This document shows, one piece after another, positions 25,244 to 34,540 of a stretch of DNA of 48,395 bases. The notes under the pieces were generated by a model. The model worked only from the letters and a program-made list of their open reading frames with translations, had not been told where the DNA came from and made no database searches. Source of the DNA: Flagellimonas marinaquae (lineage in GTDB: Bacteria > Bacteroidota > Bacteroidia > Flavobacteriales > Flavobacteriaceae); contig NZ_CP092416.1 of the NCBI RefSeq assembly GCF_023716465.1, forward strand, positions 1-48,395, read 5' to 3'. Position 1 is the first letter of the stretch; the number at the start of each line of letters is the position of its first letter. Both the position numbers and the translations under genes were made by a program.

Positions 25244-25823
25244 TATGGTATTGGCGGGACTTGCCGGTCATGCCCAGATACCCGTTACAGATGCGGCGGC
25301 CGGGGCATCCCTCACCGCCATCAATGCACAGATAACCACCGGAAACATGACCCTGCAAGAGCTGGTGTCCATCCAAACGGCGGCCAAGGGAGAGGCGGTC
25401 AACACGCAGACGAACACCCTTAACACGCTCAAACAGGCAGAGAAGATGTACGAGATCTACACCAAGATCAACAACGCCATCACCACCGCAAAACTTGTGG
25501 ACGAGATTTGGGACACCTCCAAGAACATGATCCAGTTGACCTTTGATGTCCACAGGATCGTCAACAGCTCCAACCTTGACGGGGACGTTAAGCGCACACT
25601 GATCAATACCGGGACCGATTTGCTCAATCGTGCGGAGGCACTACTTGAGATCGTCAACAAGATTTTGGAATCCGGCACATTGAAGGGCGATGATATGGAC
25701 AGGATAAATGCCCTGATGGACATTAAGGAGCAGTTGGACAAACAATATACCGACTTGCAGGCTTACAGCTTTAATTGTATTGAAATGAACGGGCTATCAT
25801 CTGAATCGATGGCCAAAAACTGA
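25221..25823 (+). CDS. traI: TraI-like periplasmic conjugation protein (DUF4141)
   Basis: A 200-residue exported helical protein. The signal peptide is at 1-19 (NLVFVSMVLAGLAGHA), cleaved near HAQ. The rest is long amphipathic helices (GASLTAINAQITTGNMTLQELVSIQTAAKGEAVNTQ...) like VirB5-type pilus-tip proteins and the Bacteroidetes TraI/DUF4141 family. It begins 23 bases inside the end of traG. Name given from gene order. Confidence 0.7.
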   Translation: MRNLVFVSMVLAGLAGHAQIPVTDAAAGASLTAINAQITTGNMTLQELVSIQTAAKGEAVNTQTNTLNTLKQAEKMYEIYTKINNAITTAKLVDEIWDTSKNMIQLTFDVHRIVNSSNLDGDVKRTLINTGTDLLNRAEALLEIVNKILESGTLKGDDMDRINALMDIKEQLDKQYTDLQAYSFNCIEMNGLSSESMAKN

Positions 25824-25826
25824 TGT

Positions 25827-26648
25827 ATGGACGTAGAGGCCATTTGGAACATATTGGAGGGCTTGACCGCCACGGATGTTTACAGCGCTTATCGCGAAGT
25901 CATGCGGAACTTCAAGGTAATCTATGTAGGCACAGCCCTTGGTGTGGCCGCAAGCCTCTTCCTTTTGATCCGTGAATATGGCGATGTCATCTACGAGGCC
26001 ATTGGTTTTAGTGAGGGCAGGAGGATCCAACCACCAAACTGGGCAAAACTTACCGGCATCATCCGTCCCACCATCTGGGTCGTGGTCATTGTTCTGGCCT
26101 ACCCGCAGGTACTAAAGGGAATAGAGTACATTTTAGCGGGATTCCAGGATTCCCTTGGTGGACAGACCGGTCCAGAGAGCAATTTTCGTGACCTCTGGAG
26201 GGAAGAGGCCCTACGGTACCAAAAGTTGATGGCCCAGACATCCACCTGGGACATCGGGCAAAAAATGTCCCTGATCATCAACTACTATATTATACTGCTG
26301 ATAAAGCCGTTTATCATTCTTTTGGAGCAGGATGCATATTCCCTGTTCCTGGCACTTCGTTACCTGTACCTTATCATACTGGAGCTTTTCGGGGGCGTGG
26401 CCCTTGCCCTTTATATCAACAAGGAAACAAGGACACACACCTATACTTGGTTGAAGCACATGCTATTTAATTATGCCATGTTGGGAGCCTTTGCAATGGC
26501 CAACGAGCTGGCCAACCTTATCATAGATTTTTACATCAACAGGAATTCGGTCTATTCATACAACATTTTGATAATAGCCTTTGGAGCGGTACTCAAATTG
26601 TTCCTGTTCAAACAGTCCTTTAACATTCTTAAATCAAACATTTTCTAA
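25827..26648 (+). CDS. traJ: TraJ-like polytopic conjugation protein
   Basis: A 273-residue inner-membrane protein with about six hydrophobic segments (about 33-54, 75-92, 150-166, 172-194, 207-225 and 240-262), the VirB6-like role in CTnDOT-type systems. Position between TraI and TraK, size and topology agree. It starts three bases after the previous stop. Confidence 0.8.
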   Translation: MDVEAIWNILEGLTATDVYSAYREVMRNFKVIYVGTALGVAASLFLLIREYGDVIYEAIGFSEGRRIQPPNWAKLTGIIRPTIWVVVIVLAYPQVLKGIEYILAGFQDSLGGQTGPESNFRDLWREEALRYQKLMAQTSTWDIGQKMSLIINYYIILLIKPFIILLEQDAYSLFLALRYLYLIILELFGGVALALYINKETRTHTYTWLKHMLFNYAMLGAFAMANELANLIIDFYINRNSVYSYNILIIAFGAVLKLFLFKQSFNILKSNIF

Positions 26649-26651
26649 CCA

Positions 26652-27269
26652 ATGAAGTCGGAAAGCGAAACAGTGTACAATCAATTCTCAAAAGCGAAAC
26701 AACAGCAAAAATATATCTGGATATCCTCCATGCTTTTTGTAACGGTCGCCTTTATCGGGACGCTGGTGTTCCTTTACTACCAATCCAAGAATGTTGTGGT
26801 CATCAAGGAAAACGGCCAAAAGGTGTCGGCGGTGGTGGGCAATGAAAAGGAGACGTTCAAGGCCCTGGCCTCCGAACATTTGGACCGGGCCTTCAAGTAT
26901 GCCAATTCGTTCGACCGCTTCACCTATAAGGACAACATGGCCAAAACGCTTTTCCATATGGATTCAAGGAGTGCGAATCGGTTGTTTTCAGAGTATGAAA
27001 ACAGCGGTGCATTGGCCGACGTTCTTAGCAAGGGCACCATCTATGATGCTGAAATTTTGTCGGAGTCCATCCGCATCACTGGGGACAGGGAACCTTTTGA
27101 GTTTGTTTTCCAAGGGACCATCGATGTCAACGATGGTGGCCATGTAACCAAATATCTGGCCCAAGGTACGGGCGAGCTTATTTATTATACGCCCCATTAT
27201 CCTGAAAATCCCACAGGATTTTTCATTACCAACTATACCCAAAAAACGAAGATATATGAGCAAAAATAA
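26652..27269 (+). CDS. traK: TraK-like conjugation protein (VirB8-like)
   Basis: A 205-residue bitopic protein: short cytoplasmic head, one membrane segment at about 20-42 (YIWISSMLFVTVAFIGTLVFLYY), then a periplasmic domain with an NTF2-like strand/helix pattern (FEFVFQGTIDVND ... YLAQGTGELIYYTPHYPENPTGFFITNY). This fits TraK, the VirB8 counterpart. It overlaps traM by 14 bases. Confidence 0.82.
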   Translation: MKSESETVYNQFSKAKQQQKYIWISSMLFVTVAFIGTLVFLYYQSKNVVVIKENGQKVSAVVGNEKETFKALASEHLDRAFKYANSFDRFTYKDNMAKTLFHMDSRSANRLFSEYENSGALADVLSKGTIYDAEILSESIRITGDREPFEFVFQGTIDVNDGGHVTKYLAQGTGELIYYTPHYPENPTGFFITNYTQKTKIYEQK

Positions 27270-28206
27270 AATTAAGATACTCATACTTGCCGTCATTGGG
27301 GTTGTTTCAATCATAACGATCGTGGTTTCCATGGACGAAGGAGCCCCGAAGGAGGAATTTCAGAACACTGTTCCCATTTCGTTGAAGGAGGATAATTTTT
27401 CCTATGATGATGTTACCAATGCTTACGACAAAGCCAAGAAAAACGGGGAATTTGAAAAGACCGAGACCCGGGACAGCAATGTTTATTCTGAGGAAAACGA
27501 CCCCAAGGTGCTGGAGCTCCAGAGACAGATTGAACTATTGGAGGAAAAAAGGAACGGGACCGGGGGCAACGGGAATGTCCAGGGAAACAACGTTCAGGAA
27601 AACCGTCCATTGACCGAGGCGGAAAAAGAGGCGATTTACCGATCCGAGCTTCTTAGGGCAAGGGAGGAACGCCTGGCCAGATCTCAGGACTATTCAGCAC
27701 CACCGAGCGAACCCGAGACCACGGGACCGGTCGAAAGCATGTTGGAGTTCCAAGCGGCCATCTATCGAGACCAGTTTATTCTTCCTGGGGACAGGGTAAC
27801 GCTCATCCTTACACAGCCCGTAACCTACAAGGGAAACGTATTCAAAAAGAACACATTCATTTACGCCAACGCAAACATCCAAGGTTCACGGGTATTGCTC
27901 AATGTTACCAACATCGACCACGTTCCCATTGGGTTGGTGGCAAAGGATGTCCAGGACGGCAATATCGGGATGTACAGCGAAAGGGCCGGACAGTTGTGGA
28001 GGGAGTTCCAAGCGGATGCCCAGACCCAGGGCATCAATGACGTAACCGGGGAAATTTCCCAACAGACCAATGTGCCACTGGTAGGAACCGCGATCAGGGC
28101 GTTCGGAAATTTTTTTAGGAAGAAAAAGTATAAGGAGAAGGACAAGATCTTACTTGTGAACAACGACAAATTGATCTTGACCACACCGTTAAACACGAGA
28201 CTATGA
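27256..28206 (+). CDS. traM: TraM-like conjugation protein (VirB10-like)
   Basis: A 316-residue bitopic protein with a membrane anchor at 4-24, a variable charged linker (about 60-150, Gly/Asn-rich GNGNVQGNN) and a C-terminal beta domain (FILPGDRVTLILTQPVTYKGNVFKKNTFIYANANIQGSRVLLNVTNI) typical of conjugative-transposon TraM/VirB10-like proteins that span the envelope. Overlaps traN by four bases. Confidence 0.84.
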   Translation: MSKNKIKILILAVIGVVSIITIVVSMDEGAPKEEFQNTVPISLKEDNFSYDDVTNAYDKAKKNGEFEKTETRDSNVYSEENDPKVLELQRQIELLEEKRNGTGGNGNVQGNNVQENRPLTEAEKEAIYRSELLRAREERLARSQDYSAPPSEPETTGPVESMLEFQAAIYRDQFILPGDRVTLILTQPVTYKGNVFKKNTFIYANANIQGSRVLLNVTNIDHVPIGLVAKDVQDGNIGMYSERAGQLWREFQADAQTQGINDVTGEISQQTNVPLVGTAIRAFGNFFRKKKYKEKDKILLVNNDKLILTTPLNTRL

Positions 28207-29174
28207 GAAACAGCTATTTACTTATTTTTTTGTTGGCAGGTTGCTTGGCAATGGCCCAAAACGATACCATCCAAGTTTCGACCAGTACGGCGGTCGTGAT
28301 TTTTCCCACTGATATATCGGATCGGATATTGGGGGATGACATTACCTTTTTTATGTCGGAGCAGAACGACGGTGGCAGTGCTTTTTCCAGAAGGATCCTG
28401 AAACTTTATTACAATGAAAGCCCCAATGCGAAAAACCGCTATACCAACCTTACGGTAATCACGACAAACGGAAATTCCTACGAGTTTACCTTGGAGTATC
28501 AAAAAAAACCATCCAAAAAAACATGGTATATCAAGCCTGATCAGGCCGTTACCAACATACTTGGCACGCCCGTAAATTCCAATTACCAGAAAGAAACGGC
28601 CACGGCCGAAAGTGATATGCCAACTGGTTCCGGAACCAACGGAACTATCACGGATGATAAAATTCCGGAGGTCGAAGCGGAGACGGAAGAAACGATCAGT
28701 GAAGCCGCCAAACCTACCAAAGAGCTCTACGAGACCGATAAGGAAGAATATTACCGGTTAAGATCTTACTATATGCAATTCGACAAGGCCAAGCTGCCCC
28801 GCTTTTTTGCCCGTTCCGGCGATGTTTTCCTATGGTTGAAAGGGGTTTATTTCAATGAGGATGAAATCTATCTCCAGTTCAGACTGGAAAACCAGGAAAG
28901 CATCGATTTTGATCTGAATTTCCTGAAATTCAGTATTGCCACCTCCTATAAAAAGAGCAGTAGCAACCAAAAGACGGAAATCCTTCCTGCATTTCGCTAT
29001 AAAGTTCCCAAGGAGGTCAAGGGAAACACTGAGAATCATTTTGTTGTGGTATTCAAAAAGTTTTCCCTGGACCGAAATAAAGTGTTGGTCGTCGATCTGG
29101 CCGAAGAAAACGGCAATAGGAACCTATCTTTAGAAATTGACCACAATCTTATCAATAACCCTTTCAAAATTTGA
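28203..29174 (+). CDS. traN: TraN-like conjugation protein (DUF4138, VirB9-like)
   Basis: A 323-residue exported protein with a signal sequence (YLLIFLLAGCLAMAQ; the LAGC could be a lipobox or a type I site could follow AMA). The N-terminal beta block (VSTSTAVVIFPTDISDRILGDD) and C-terminal block (NTENHFVVVFKKFSLDRNKVLVVDLAEENGNRNL) match the TraN/DUF4138 family that forms the outer-membrane ring with TraM. Confidence 0.84.
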   Translation: MRNSYLLIFLLAGCLAMAQNDTIQVSTSTAVVIFPTDISDRILGDDITFFMSEQNDGGSAFSRRILKLYYNESPNAKNRYTNLTVITTNGNSYEFTLEYQKKPSKKTWYIKPDQAVTNILGTPVNSNYQKETATAESDMPTGSGTNGTITDDKIPEVEAETEETISEAAKPTKELYETDKEEYYRLRSYYMQFDKAKLPRFFARSGDVFLWLKGVYFNEDEIYLQFRLENQESIDFDLNFLKFSIATSYKKSSSNQKTEILPAFRYKVPKEVKGNTENHFVVVFKKFSLDRNKVLVVDLAEENGNRNLSLEIDHNLINNPFKI

Positions 29175-29178
29175 GCTT

Positions 29179-29730
29179 ATGAGCAAGATGGCCTCTATGA
29201 TAACATTATTGTTCCTATTGATCACCATTTGCGCAAAAGCGCAAATGAGGGGAAACCTGGCCTCTTCTGTCGGGGTTAGCGGTGGTTACGTGGAAGATGG
29301 TTTTGCGGCAATGGGAACGTTCAATTTCCACCCCAACCGTTTTCAATATTTTCAGATCAGTGTATTGGCGGCCTTTGCCAAGGACAAGGGCACGAACGAC
29401 ATACCCTACAATATTTTTACCATTCAGCCAGGCGTATATTACAGAGTGTATATATCGCCCAGACGCAAGAATTTCAGCGTTTTTCTTGGCGGGGGTGGGC
29501 TTTTTGGTTACGAGGTAATCAACAACGGTAGCAACGAACTGCCCAACGGGGCCATTATCAACGGAAAGAGCCAATTCATTTACGGCGCATATTTGGGCGG
29601 AGAGGCCGAGATTGCCCTTAGCAACGATTTTTCATTTTTGATAAAAGCAAACGAATACTATCATGTAAACTCAGATGTGGGCAACTTTTATCCCTATGCG
29701 GGGGTAGGGTTGCGCTACTTTTTATTTTAG
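29179..29730 (+). CDS. traO: TraO-like conjugation protein, outer-membrane beta-barrel
   Basis: A 183-residue exported protein. ATG at 29179 is preferred, four bases after traN, since it starts a clear signal peptide (ITLLFLLITICAKAQ). The mature part alternates hydrophobic and Gly/aromatic strands and ends in YFLF, the aromatic end of an outer-membrane barrel. Position and length fit TraO. Confidence 0.76.
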   Translation: MSKMASMITLLFLLITICAKAQMRGNLASSVGVSGGYVEDGFAAMGTFNFHPNRFQYFQISVLAAFAKDKGTNDIPYNIFTIQPGVYYRVYISPRRKNFSVFLGGGGLFGYEVINNGSNELPNGAIINGKSQFIYGAYLGGEAEIALSNDFSFLIKANEYYHVNSDVGNFYPYAGVGLRYFLF

Positions 29731-29748
29731 AACACTAACTGGAACACT

Positions 29749-32700
29749 ATGAAAAAAATTACCCCACTCCACATAGTTTCTCTATGCCTGTTTTGTCTTG
29801 TCCTTATCCTGGCTTGCAGCAAGGATTTCGATAGCATTGTACAGGATTCTTTTGATTTCAGCTTTACAGAGGACCACGAAAACGATGGCTTTGTTTTTGA
29901 GGCCACCAAGACAGATTTTTCCCTGAAACCCGAGAAAGTGGTAACGACCGTCGCTTACTTCATGAAGTACAGTATAGAGAACGGTAAAGGATATTATTTG
30001 ACTTCGGAGAATGACACCATACGCCAAAACGATACGATCTTTGTGGCGGATTTCGATATGTCCTTCAACTATATGCCCATTGACACAGGGGCCCATAAGG
30101 TCAAGGTCCTTGCCTGGGATTCCAACAAACTGGAAAAGGAACTGGAGCTAATTTACAATACCAGCTATGCAAGTTTCAGCTTCCTTCTCAACAAGGGCAC
30201 GGACGATTTTATAATCAACAGCAAGAACCCCGTAAGCGCCACCCTTTTAAGGGACAAGGATACCGGGGACCCCACCAATGCCGGCAATCAGGAATTTGAG
30301 GTTTCCTACCAACTGGAAAACGGTACCGGCAAGCTCTATTTGGGCGATGATTCCTATGCCCCGGGGAATTCCTTTGTGCTTCCCAAGGGAGTTACGGATT
30401 TCGGCTATCTGCCAGAGACGCTTGGCGAGCATAGATTGACGATGACGGCCAAGGCTCCAGATGGTGCCACCATCACAAGGGAGCTTGTCATGGTAGTCGG
30501 CAATCTGAACTTTACCTTTAGGGCCACAGCAGCCTCCACCCAGGTCGAGCTCGATACCAACATTGCCATCAATATCGACCTCCAGACCCAGGACGAGGAA
30601 AGCGATGTAACCTATGACATCAGCCACTCCTTTTCCGTTGGCAGTGAGGGAGGCGGGACCGTCCGGGACCAGAACGGAGGGGTTATGGATGCCGGAACGT
30701 TCAGGCCCATTGAACCGGGCAATTACAATTTTACCTTTAAGGACGATGTTCTTGGCCAGCGCAAGATATATTTTGATGTGCGCGACAGCAACGGGCAGAC
30801 GAAAAGGGACAGTGTTGAAATCGAGGTCGCAAACATCCCATTTACCTTTAGTGGAAATGCGGAGAGCAACCAGGTTTTCGTAAACCAAAGGACACAGCTC
30901 AACTTCAATATCAAATCCAATGGGAATACATCGAACATAGAGTATTTCCTTACCTATAACATTACTGAGGGAAACGGTAAAGTTAGAGGGGTAAACGGCG
31001 ACAATATCCAGAACAATACGGACTATCAGGTCGGTCTTGGAAACTTTTCACTTTTCTATACCCCGGAAACCTTGGGGAACCACAAGATCAGTTTTCTTAT
31101 AACGGACAATTACGGCCAAGAAGTGGGGCCGGTGGAAATTGATCTGGAGGCGAAGCAACTGGAGCTGGACTTCAACGCTTCGGCCAATAGCAGCGAGGTG
31201 CTTGTGGGCCAACGGGGGGCCATATCCCTAAGCCTGATAGAGAAAGGAGATTACGATGGCGTTACCTATGAGCTCAATTATTTTATTACGGGCGGGGACG
31301 GCCAGCTCTACAATGGAAATTCACCCATTGCGCCAAGCCAGTATTTCACCGTAACGCCGGGTAGTTTCGCCTATGATTTTATAGGTCAACAGGCCGGCAC
31401 CTATGAGATTTCCTTTTTGCTCCGGGACAGCAACGGCCAGATTTTGGAGGAGCAGGTTACGGTTGTCGTGGGCAACAATGATTTTAGCGTTACCATGACT
31501 CCCTCAAAGGCCACCGAGTTTTCCAACAACCCCGTTGGCATCATCGTTAACATCGATGAAGTTCCGGACGGGGCGAACGACACCTATTCGGCCTTTTATT
31601 CATCGAGCCAAAACGGGTCAATGATGGTCAATGGGGTCTCATATGGACCAGGGGAAAATTTCCCATTGTCCCCAGGCTCGAACAACATTACATATACCGG
31701 ACTTGAGCCTGGCCAGCATAATATCGTGCTAAGCGTTGAATCAGGATCAGACGTTACACGTACTGCCAATACGACCATTACCTTTGACCAGGTGGACTTT
31801 ACGTTTACGGGCGGATCACAGAGCTCCGATATTTCCGTTGGGGAAATCACTTCCCTGAACTTCAACATTTCGGAGAGTGTGGGGTCGTCCGACTATACTA
31901 TGCGGTTCACCATGAACGGCAACGCCATCATCAAGGATTCCAATGGAAACGTAGTGAGCCCGGGCAACATCTATAATGTGCCCAAGGGGAACTTCAACTG
32001 GAGCTTGGAGGGCACGGACGATGGTAATATAAGCATGACCTTTTATGCAAAGAACGACACAGGACTTGAAAAGTCGGTAAATATCTCCGTTGGTGTTGCG
32101 GCAAAAGACTATAATTTTACAGCTTCTGGATCCACCCAACAAGCGTACACCGAAGAGGAAATCGATGTCAACTTTAATATTTCCGAAATCGGGATTGGCG
32201 GGGACACCTACGAAATGTATTTCTCCGTAAGTGGCAACAATGGATCCTTCCTGTATTCCGGCACAACGTATTCCGCAGGGGAGAGCTTTACCGTTCCGGT
32301 CGGTTCCTTTTCAGGCAAATACACAGGGACCACAGAGGGCAACCATAATATTACCTTTACGGTACGTTCCTCTTCCGATGTGGAAAAAACCGCCAACATC
32401 AATGTGAATTACGAGGTGTACGAAGAGCCGTTCACGCTCAATATCAGCCAGTCCTCCCAGGACAAGTACATCAATGACCCATTTGATATTACCGCTATCA
32501 CAAATGCCACCTCCGGCCACGACCCAAGTGTTACCTATACAATGGTGTTCACCTTTACAGGGGCCAGTGCAGGGACTATGCGTTATAAGGGCATTACATA
32601 TAGTGAGGGGGAAACGATTCCCCTTGATTATGGCAGCGCACCGATGCAGTTCACTCCCGAGACGGACGAGAGCTTTGTAATCAATTTCTTGATAGAAAAC

Positions 32701-33105
32701 TCCACTGGACAGTCCCAGACCGAGAGTGAGTCTATACAAATGTTCAAAAGGCCGACCGTTTCCGCAAAAGGAGAGAAACACAACATCAGTTGCGGCGGGC
32801 TTAATGGATGCGATTATCAGGTAAGGATATACACTTGCTTCAGCGCCAATTGTTCCGAGGCATACAATGGGGCGAGTTTGGAACAAGTAGAGATTAGAAT
32901 TCTCAATAGGGGAACGAACAATTGGGACACGAAAATATTGAACTACAATGATGCCAAGGGAAGCGGCGTGGACAGATATTTTGAGATGGAGACTGAACCA
33001 TCAGAGGGCAAACTTAAATATCTCGATCAACCCTATGAAGTAAGGGTAAGGGATTCCAATGGCCAATGGAGTGATTGGACTTCGGGATCGGTTGTTAGGG
33101 TTTGA
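29749..33105 (+). CDS. traQ: Giant TraQ-like (DUF3872) lipoprotein with nine tandem domains
   Basis: An 1118-residue protein, about five to seven times the usual TraQ length. A lipobox (LILAC, Cys about residue 23) anchors it in the outer membrane. From about residue 35, nine divergent repeats of about 105 residues follow, each with a pattern like F.F.....V...Q....NF.I, a YxMxF/YF strand, an NG.....G or YSPGE turn, and a closing T.GNH.I.F....SNG/T strand. These look like Ig-like beta sandwiches of DUF3872 type. The last 115 residues differ and hold several cysteines (ISCGGLNGCDYQ, YTCFSANCSE). It probably projects from the donor surface, perhaps as adhesin or mating-pair factor. A strong terminator follows. 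Confidence 0.78.
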   Translation: MKKITPLHIVSLCLFCLVLILACSKDFDSIVQDSFDFSFTEDHENDGFVFEATKTDFSLKPEKVVTTVAYFMKYSIENGKGYYLTSENDTIRQNDTIFVADFDMSFNYMPIDTGAHKVKVLAWDSNKLEKELELIYNTSYASFSFLLNKGTDDFIINSKNPVSATLLRDKDTGDPTNAGNQEFEVSYQLENGTGKLYLGDDSYAPGNSFVLPKGVTDFGYLPETLGEHRLTMTAKAPDGATITRELVMVVGNLNFTFRATAASTQVELDTNIAINIDLQTQDEESDVTYDISHSFSVGSEGGGTVRDQNGGVMDAGTFRPIEPGNYNFTFKDDVLGQRKIYFDVRDSNGQTKRDSVEIEVANIPFTFSGNAESNQVFVNQRTQLNFNIKSNGNTSNIEYFLTYNITEGNGKVRGVNGDNIQNNTDYQVGLGNFSLFYTPETLGNHKISFLITDNYGQEVGPVEIDLEAKQLELDFNASANSSEVLVGQRGAISLSLIEKGDYDGVTYELNYFITGGDGQLYNGNSPIAPSQYFTVTPGSFAYDFIGQQAGTYEISFLLRDSNGQILEEQVTVVVGNNDFSVTMTPSKATEFSNNPVGIIVNIDEVPDGANDTYSAFYSSSQNGSMMVNGVSYGPGENFPLSPGSNNITYTGLEPGQHNIVLSVESGSDVTRTANTTITFDQVDFTFTGGSQSSDISVGEITSLNFNISESVGSSDYTMRFTMNGNAIIKDSNGNVVSPGNIYNVPKGNFNWSLEGTDDGNISMTFYAKNDTGLEKSVNISVGVAAKDYNFTASGSTQQAYTEEEIDVNFNISEIGIGGDTYEMYFSVSGNNGSFLYSGTTYSAGESFTVPVGSFSGKYTGTTEGNHNITFTVRSSSDVEKTANINVNYEVYEEPFTLNISQSSQDKYINDPFDITAITNATSGHDPSVTYTMVFTFTGASAGTMRYKGITYSEGETIPLDYGSAPMQFTPETDESFVINFLIENSTGQSQTESESIQMFKRPTVSAKGEKHNISCGGLNGCDYQVRIYTCFSANCSEAYNGASLEQVEIRILNRGTNNWDTKILNYNDAKGSGVDRYFEMETEPSEGKLKYLDQPYEVRVRDSNGQWSDWTSGSVVRV

Positions 33106-33110
33106 TAAAT

Positions 33111-33139
33111 AATAAGGGGGTCTATTGACCCCCTTTATT
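33111..33139. terminator. Terminator at the end of the tra operon
   Basis: GGGGGTC-tatt-GACCCCC (33116-33133) extended by AATAA/TTTATT arms; symmetric, so it can work in both directions between traQ and the opposing lipoprotein gene. Confidence 0.85.
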
Positions 33140-33148
33140 GGTTTTTAT

Positions 33149-33258
33149 ATTCGCATTGATTCTCAGGAACCGCCGCTGCAGAATTATACTCCAGTTGATT
33201 TATGTTTGCATAAATGGCCAACCTGGTTTTAGATATCTGCCCTTTATGTTCGCATAAA
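33149..33258. repeat. 110-bp intergenic repeat, copy B
   Basis: Full-length partner of 7232-7341, same length and same spacing of three TTCGCAT/TTTGCATAAA boxes (about 33150, 33205 and 33249). It lies between a terminator and the 3' end of a converging gene, where no promoter is needed on the minus strand, which argues that it is more than a promoter. Confidence 0.7.
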
Positions 33259-33259
33259 C

Positions 33260-33739
33260 CTAACTTCTTTTTAATGTATATGTGATCACCACATCCTGAT
33301 CGTCCAAAAAATCATCCTGTTCCACTACAAGCCGATCTTTTGTAAATTCTATGATTACCATATCGTTCCTGTTTTCAAACCGTAAAATCTCATTATTTAT
33401 CAATTCGTATTTATCCATTTCAACAGTACTGAACGGATCTACTTCGCCACAGGAAAGGCCGTTTTCATTAATTCTATATTCATCTTTTTCTCCAGAGGGG
33501 CCTTCATTGAAAAAAGTAAGATTGTCCTTTAGGCACTGGCGGATCTCATTGGTGTTGTACAGGTCGATGTTCACGGTCCCGTCCCCGTTGATGTCCACGG
33601 CGGTGTCCGATTCTATTGCCTCATATTCCCACTGGCCAAAGAGTGCCTCGTTCCTATCATCCAACGAAACCCCATCGTCATCGTTACTGCATGATAACAG
33701 CCCCATAATCATTCCAAATATCAGTAAGTGTTTTCCCAT
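33260..33739 (-). CDS. Lipocalin-like lipoprotein
   Basis: A 159-residue lipoprotein: signal LIFGMIMGLLSC with lipobox Cys at about 17 followed by SNDDD, the acidic export tag common in Bacteroidota. The remainder is strand-rich with GQWEYEAIESDT near the start, like the small lipocalin-like lipoproteins of flavobacteria. The function is unknown; a surface-exposed role such as entry exclusion is speculation. It is transcribed toward the tra operon and diverges from the M23 gene. Confidence 0.7.
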   Translation of the reverse strand: MGKHLLIFGMIMGLLSCSNDDDGVSLDDRNEALFGQWEYEAIESDTAVDINGDGTVNIDLYNTNEIRQCLKDNLTFFNEGPSGEKDEYRINENGLSCGEVDPFSTVEMDKYELINNEILRFENRNDMVIIEFTKDRLVVEQDDFLDDQDVVITYTLKRS

Positions 33740-33793
33740 AGTGTAAGATTTGTGTTAGGGGGGTAAAGATACAAAATCCAAGGGCACAAGCCG

Positions 33794-33821
33794 TTTGTTG
33801 TTAAGGGGTTTGCTATCTTTA
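33794..33821 (+). promoter_or_regulatory. Candidate promoter for the M23 peptidase gene
   Basis: TTTG (33794-33797), a 16-bp spacer and TATCTTTA (33814-33821, seven of eight to TAnnTTTG), 24 bases before the ATG. A mirror TATCTTTA lies on the minus strand upstream of the divergent lipoprotein gene. Confidence 0.5.
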
Positions 33822-33845
33822 TCCTTTCATTGTCCCACAACAACG

Positions 33846-34469
33846 ATGCCGAAACCGAAACACCATATTTTATGCGCTTTCCTACTTTTGGGGCTTTTTC
33901 CGGCACCCCAGTTATCGTTGATGGCCCAGGCCAGTTCCCACAACAAAATGGGCGAAATGGTGGACAAGTTCCTGTCCAAGTCCGAGTCTTATGATGATGT
34001 TGAAAGGCTCTTGGACATATTAGACAACGATATTCACTTATATAGCGATAAGTTTCAGTTTGTGCCGTCCATTAATCCCTTGAATCCGGACCGGTTGAAA
34101 CGTTTTTCCAGTAAATTTGGCAAAAGGTTCCACCCCATCGATAAAAAGGAAAAAACCCACTTTGGCATTGATATTTCAGCTAAAGCGGGCACCCCCATCC
34201 ATGCGGCCGCATCTGGAACCGTCAAGAGCGCCGTTGAATCGAACAAGGGTTATGGCAACCAGGTCATCATCGAACACCGTTACGGCTTTAAATCACGTTA
34301 TGCCCATATGTATCTGTTTGTTGTCAAAAAAGACCAGACGGTAAAAAAAGGGGATATCATAGGGTTTGTGGGAAGTACCGGTAAGAGTACCGCCAACCAT
34401 ATTCATTATGAGATATGGAAAAATGAAATTAGGATAGACCCCTATCCTTTCTGTTTTCTTGATTTTTGA
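33846..34469 (+). CDS. M23-family peptidoglycan endopeptidase
   Basis: A 207-residue exported metallopeptidase. The ATG at 33846 begins a signal peptide (ILCAFLLLGLFPAPQLSLMAQA). The LytM/M23 zinc motifs are present: HFGID (about residues 100-104), HAAASGTV, and the HxH of NHIHYEI (near 190). Plasmid cell-wall hydrolases locally open peptidoglycan for the conjugation channel; its place right after the T4SS operon supports that, as does the lack of any other lysozyme-like gene. Confidence 0.85.
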   Translation: MPKPKHHILCAFLLLGLFPAPQLSLMAQASSHNKMGEMVDKFLSKSESYDDVERLLDILDNDIHLYSDKFQFVPSINPLNPDRLKRFSSKFGKRFHPIDKKEKTHFGIDISAKAGTPIHAAASGTVKSAVESNKGYGNQVIIEHRYGFKSRYAHMYLFVVKKDQTVKKGDIIGFVGSTGKSTANHIHYEIWKNEIRIDPYPFCFLDF

Positions 34470-34540
34470 TTTTCTTGATTTTCCCCTTTATTATTTTTCG
34501 ATTTAGGCATAGCTTTATAGGTCCTAATCGATAGCACCCA

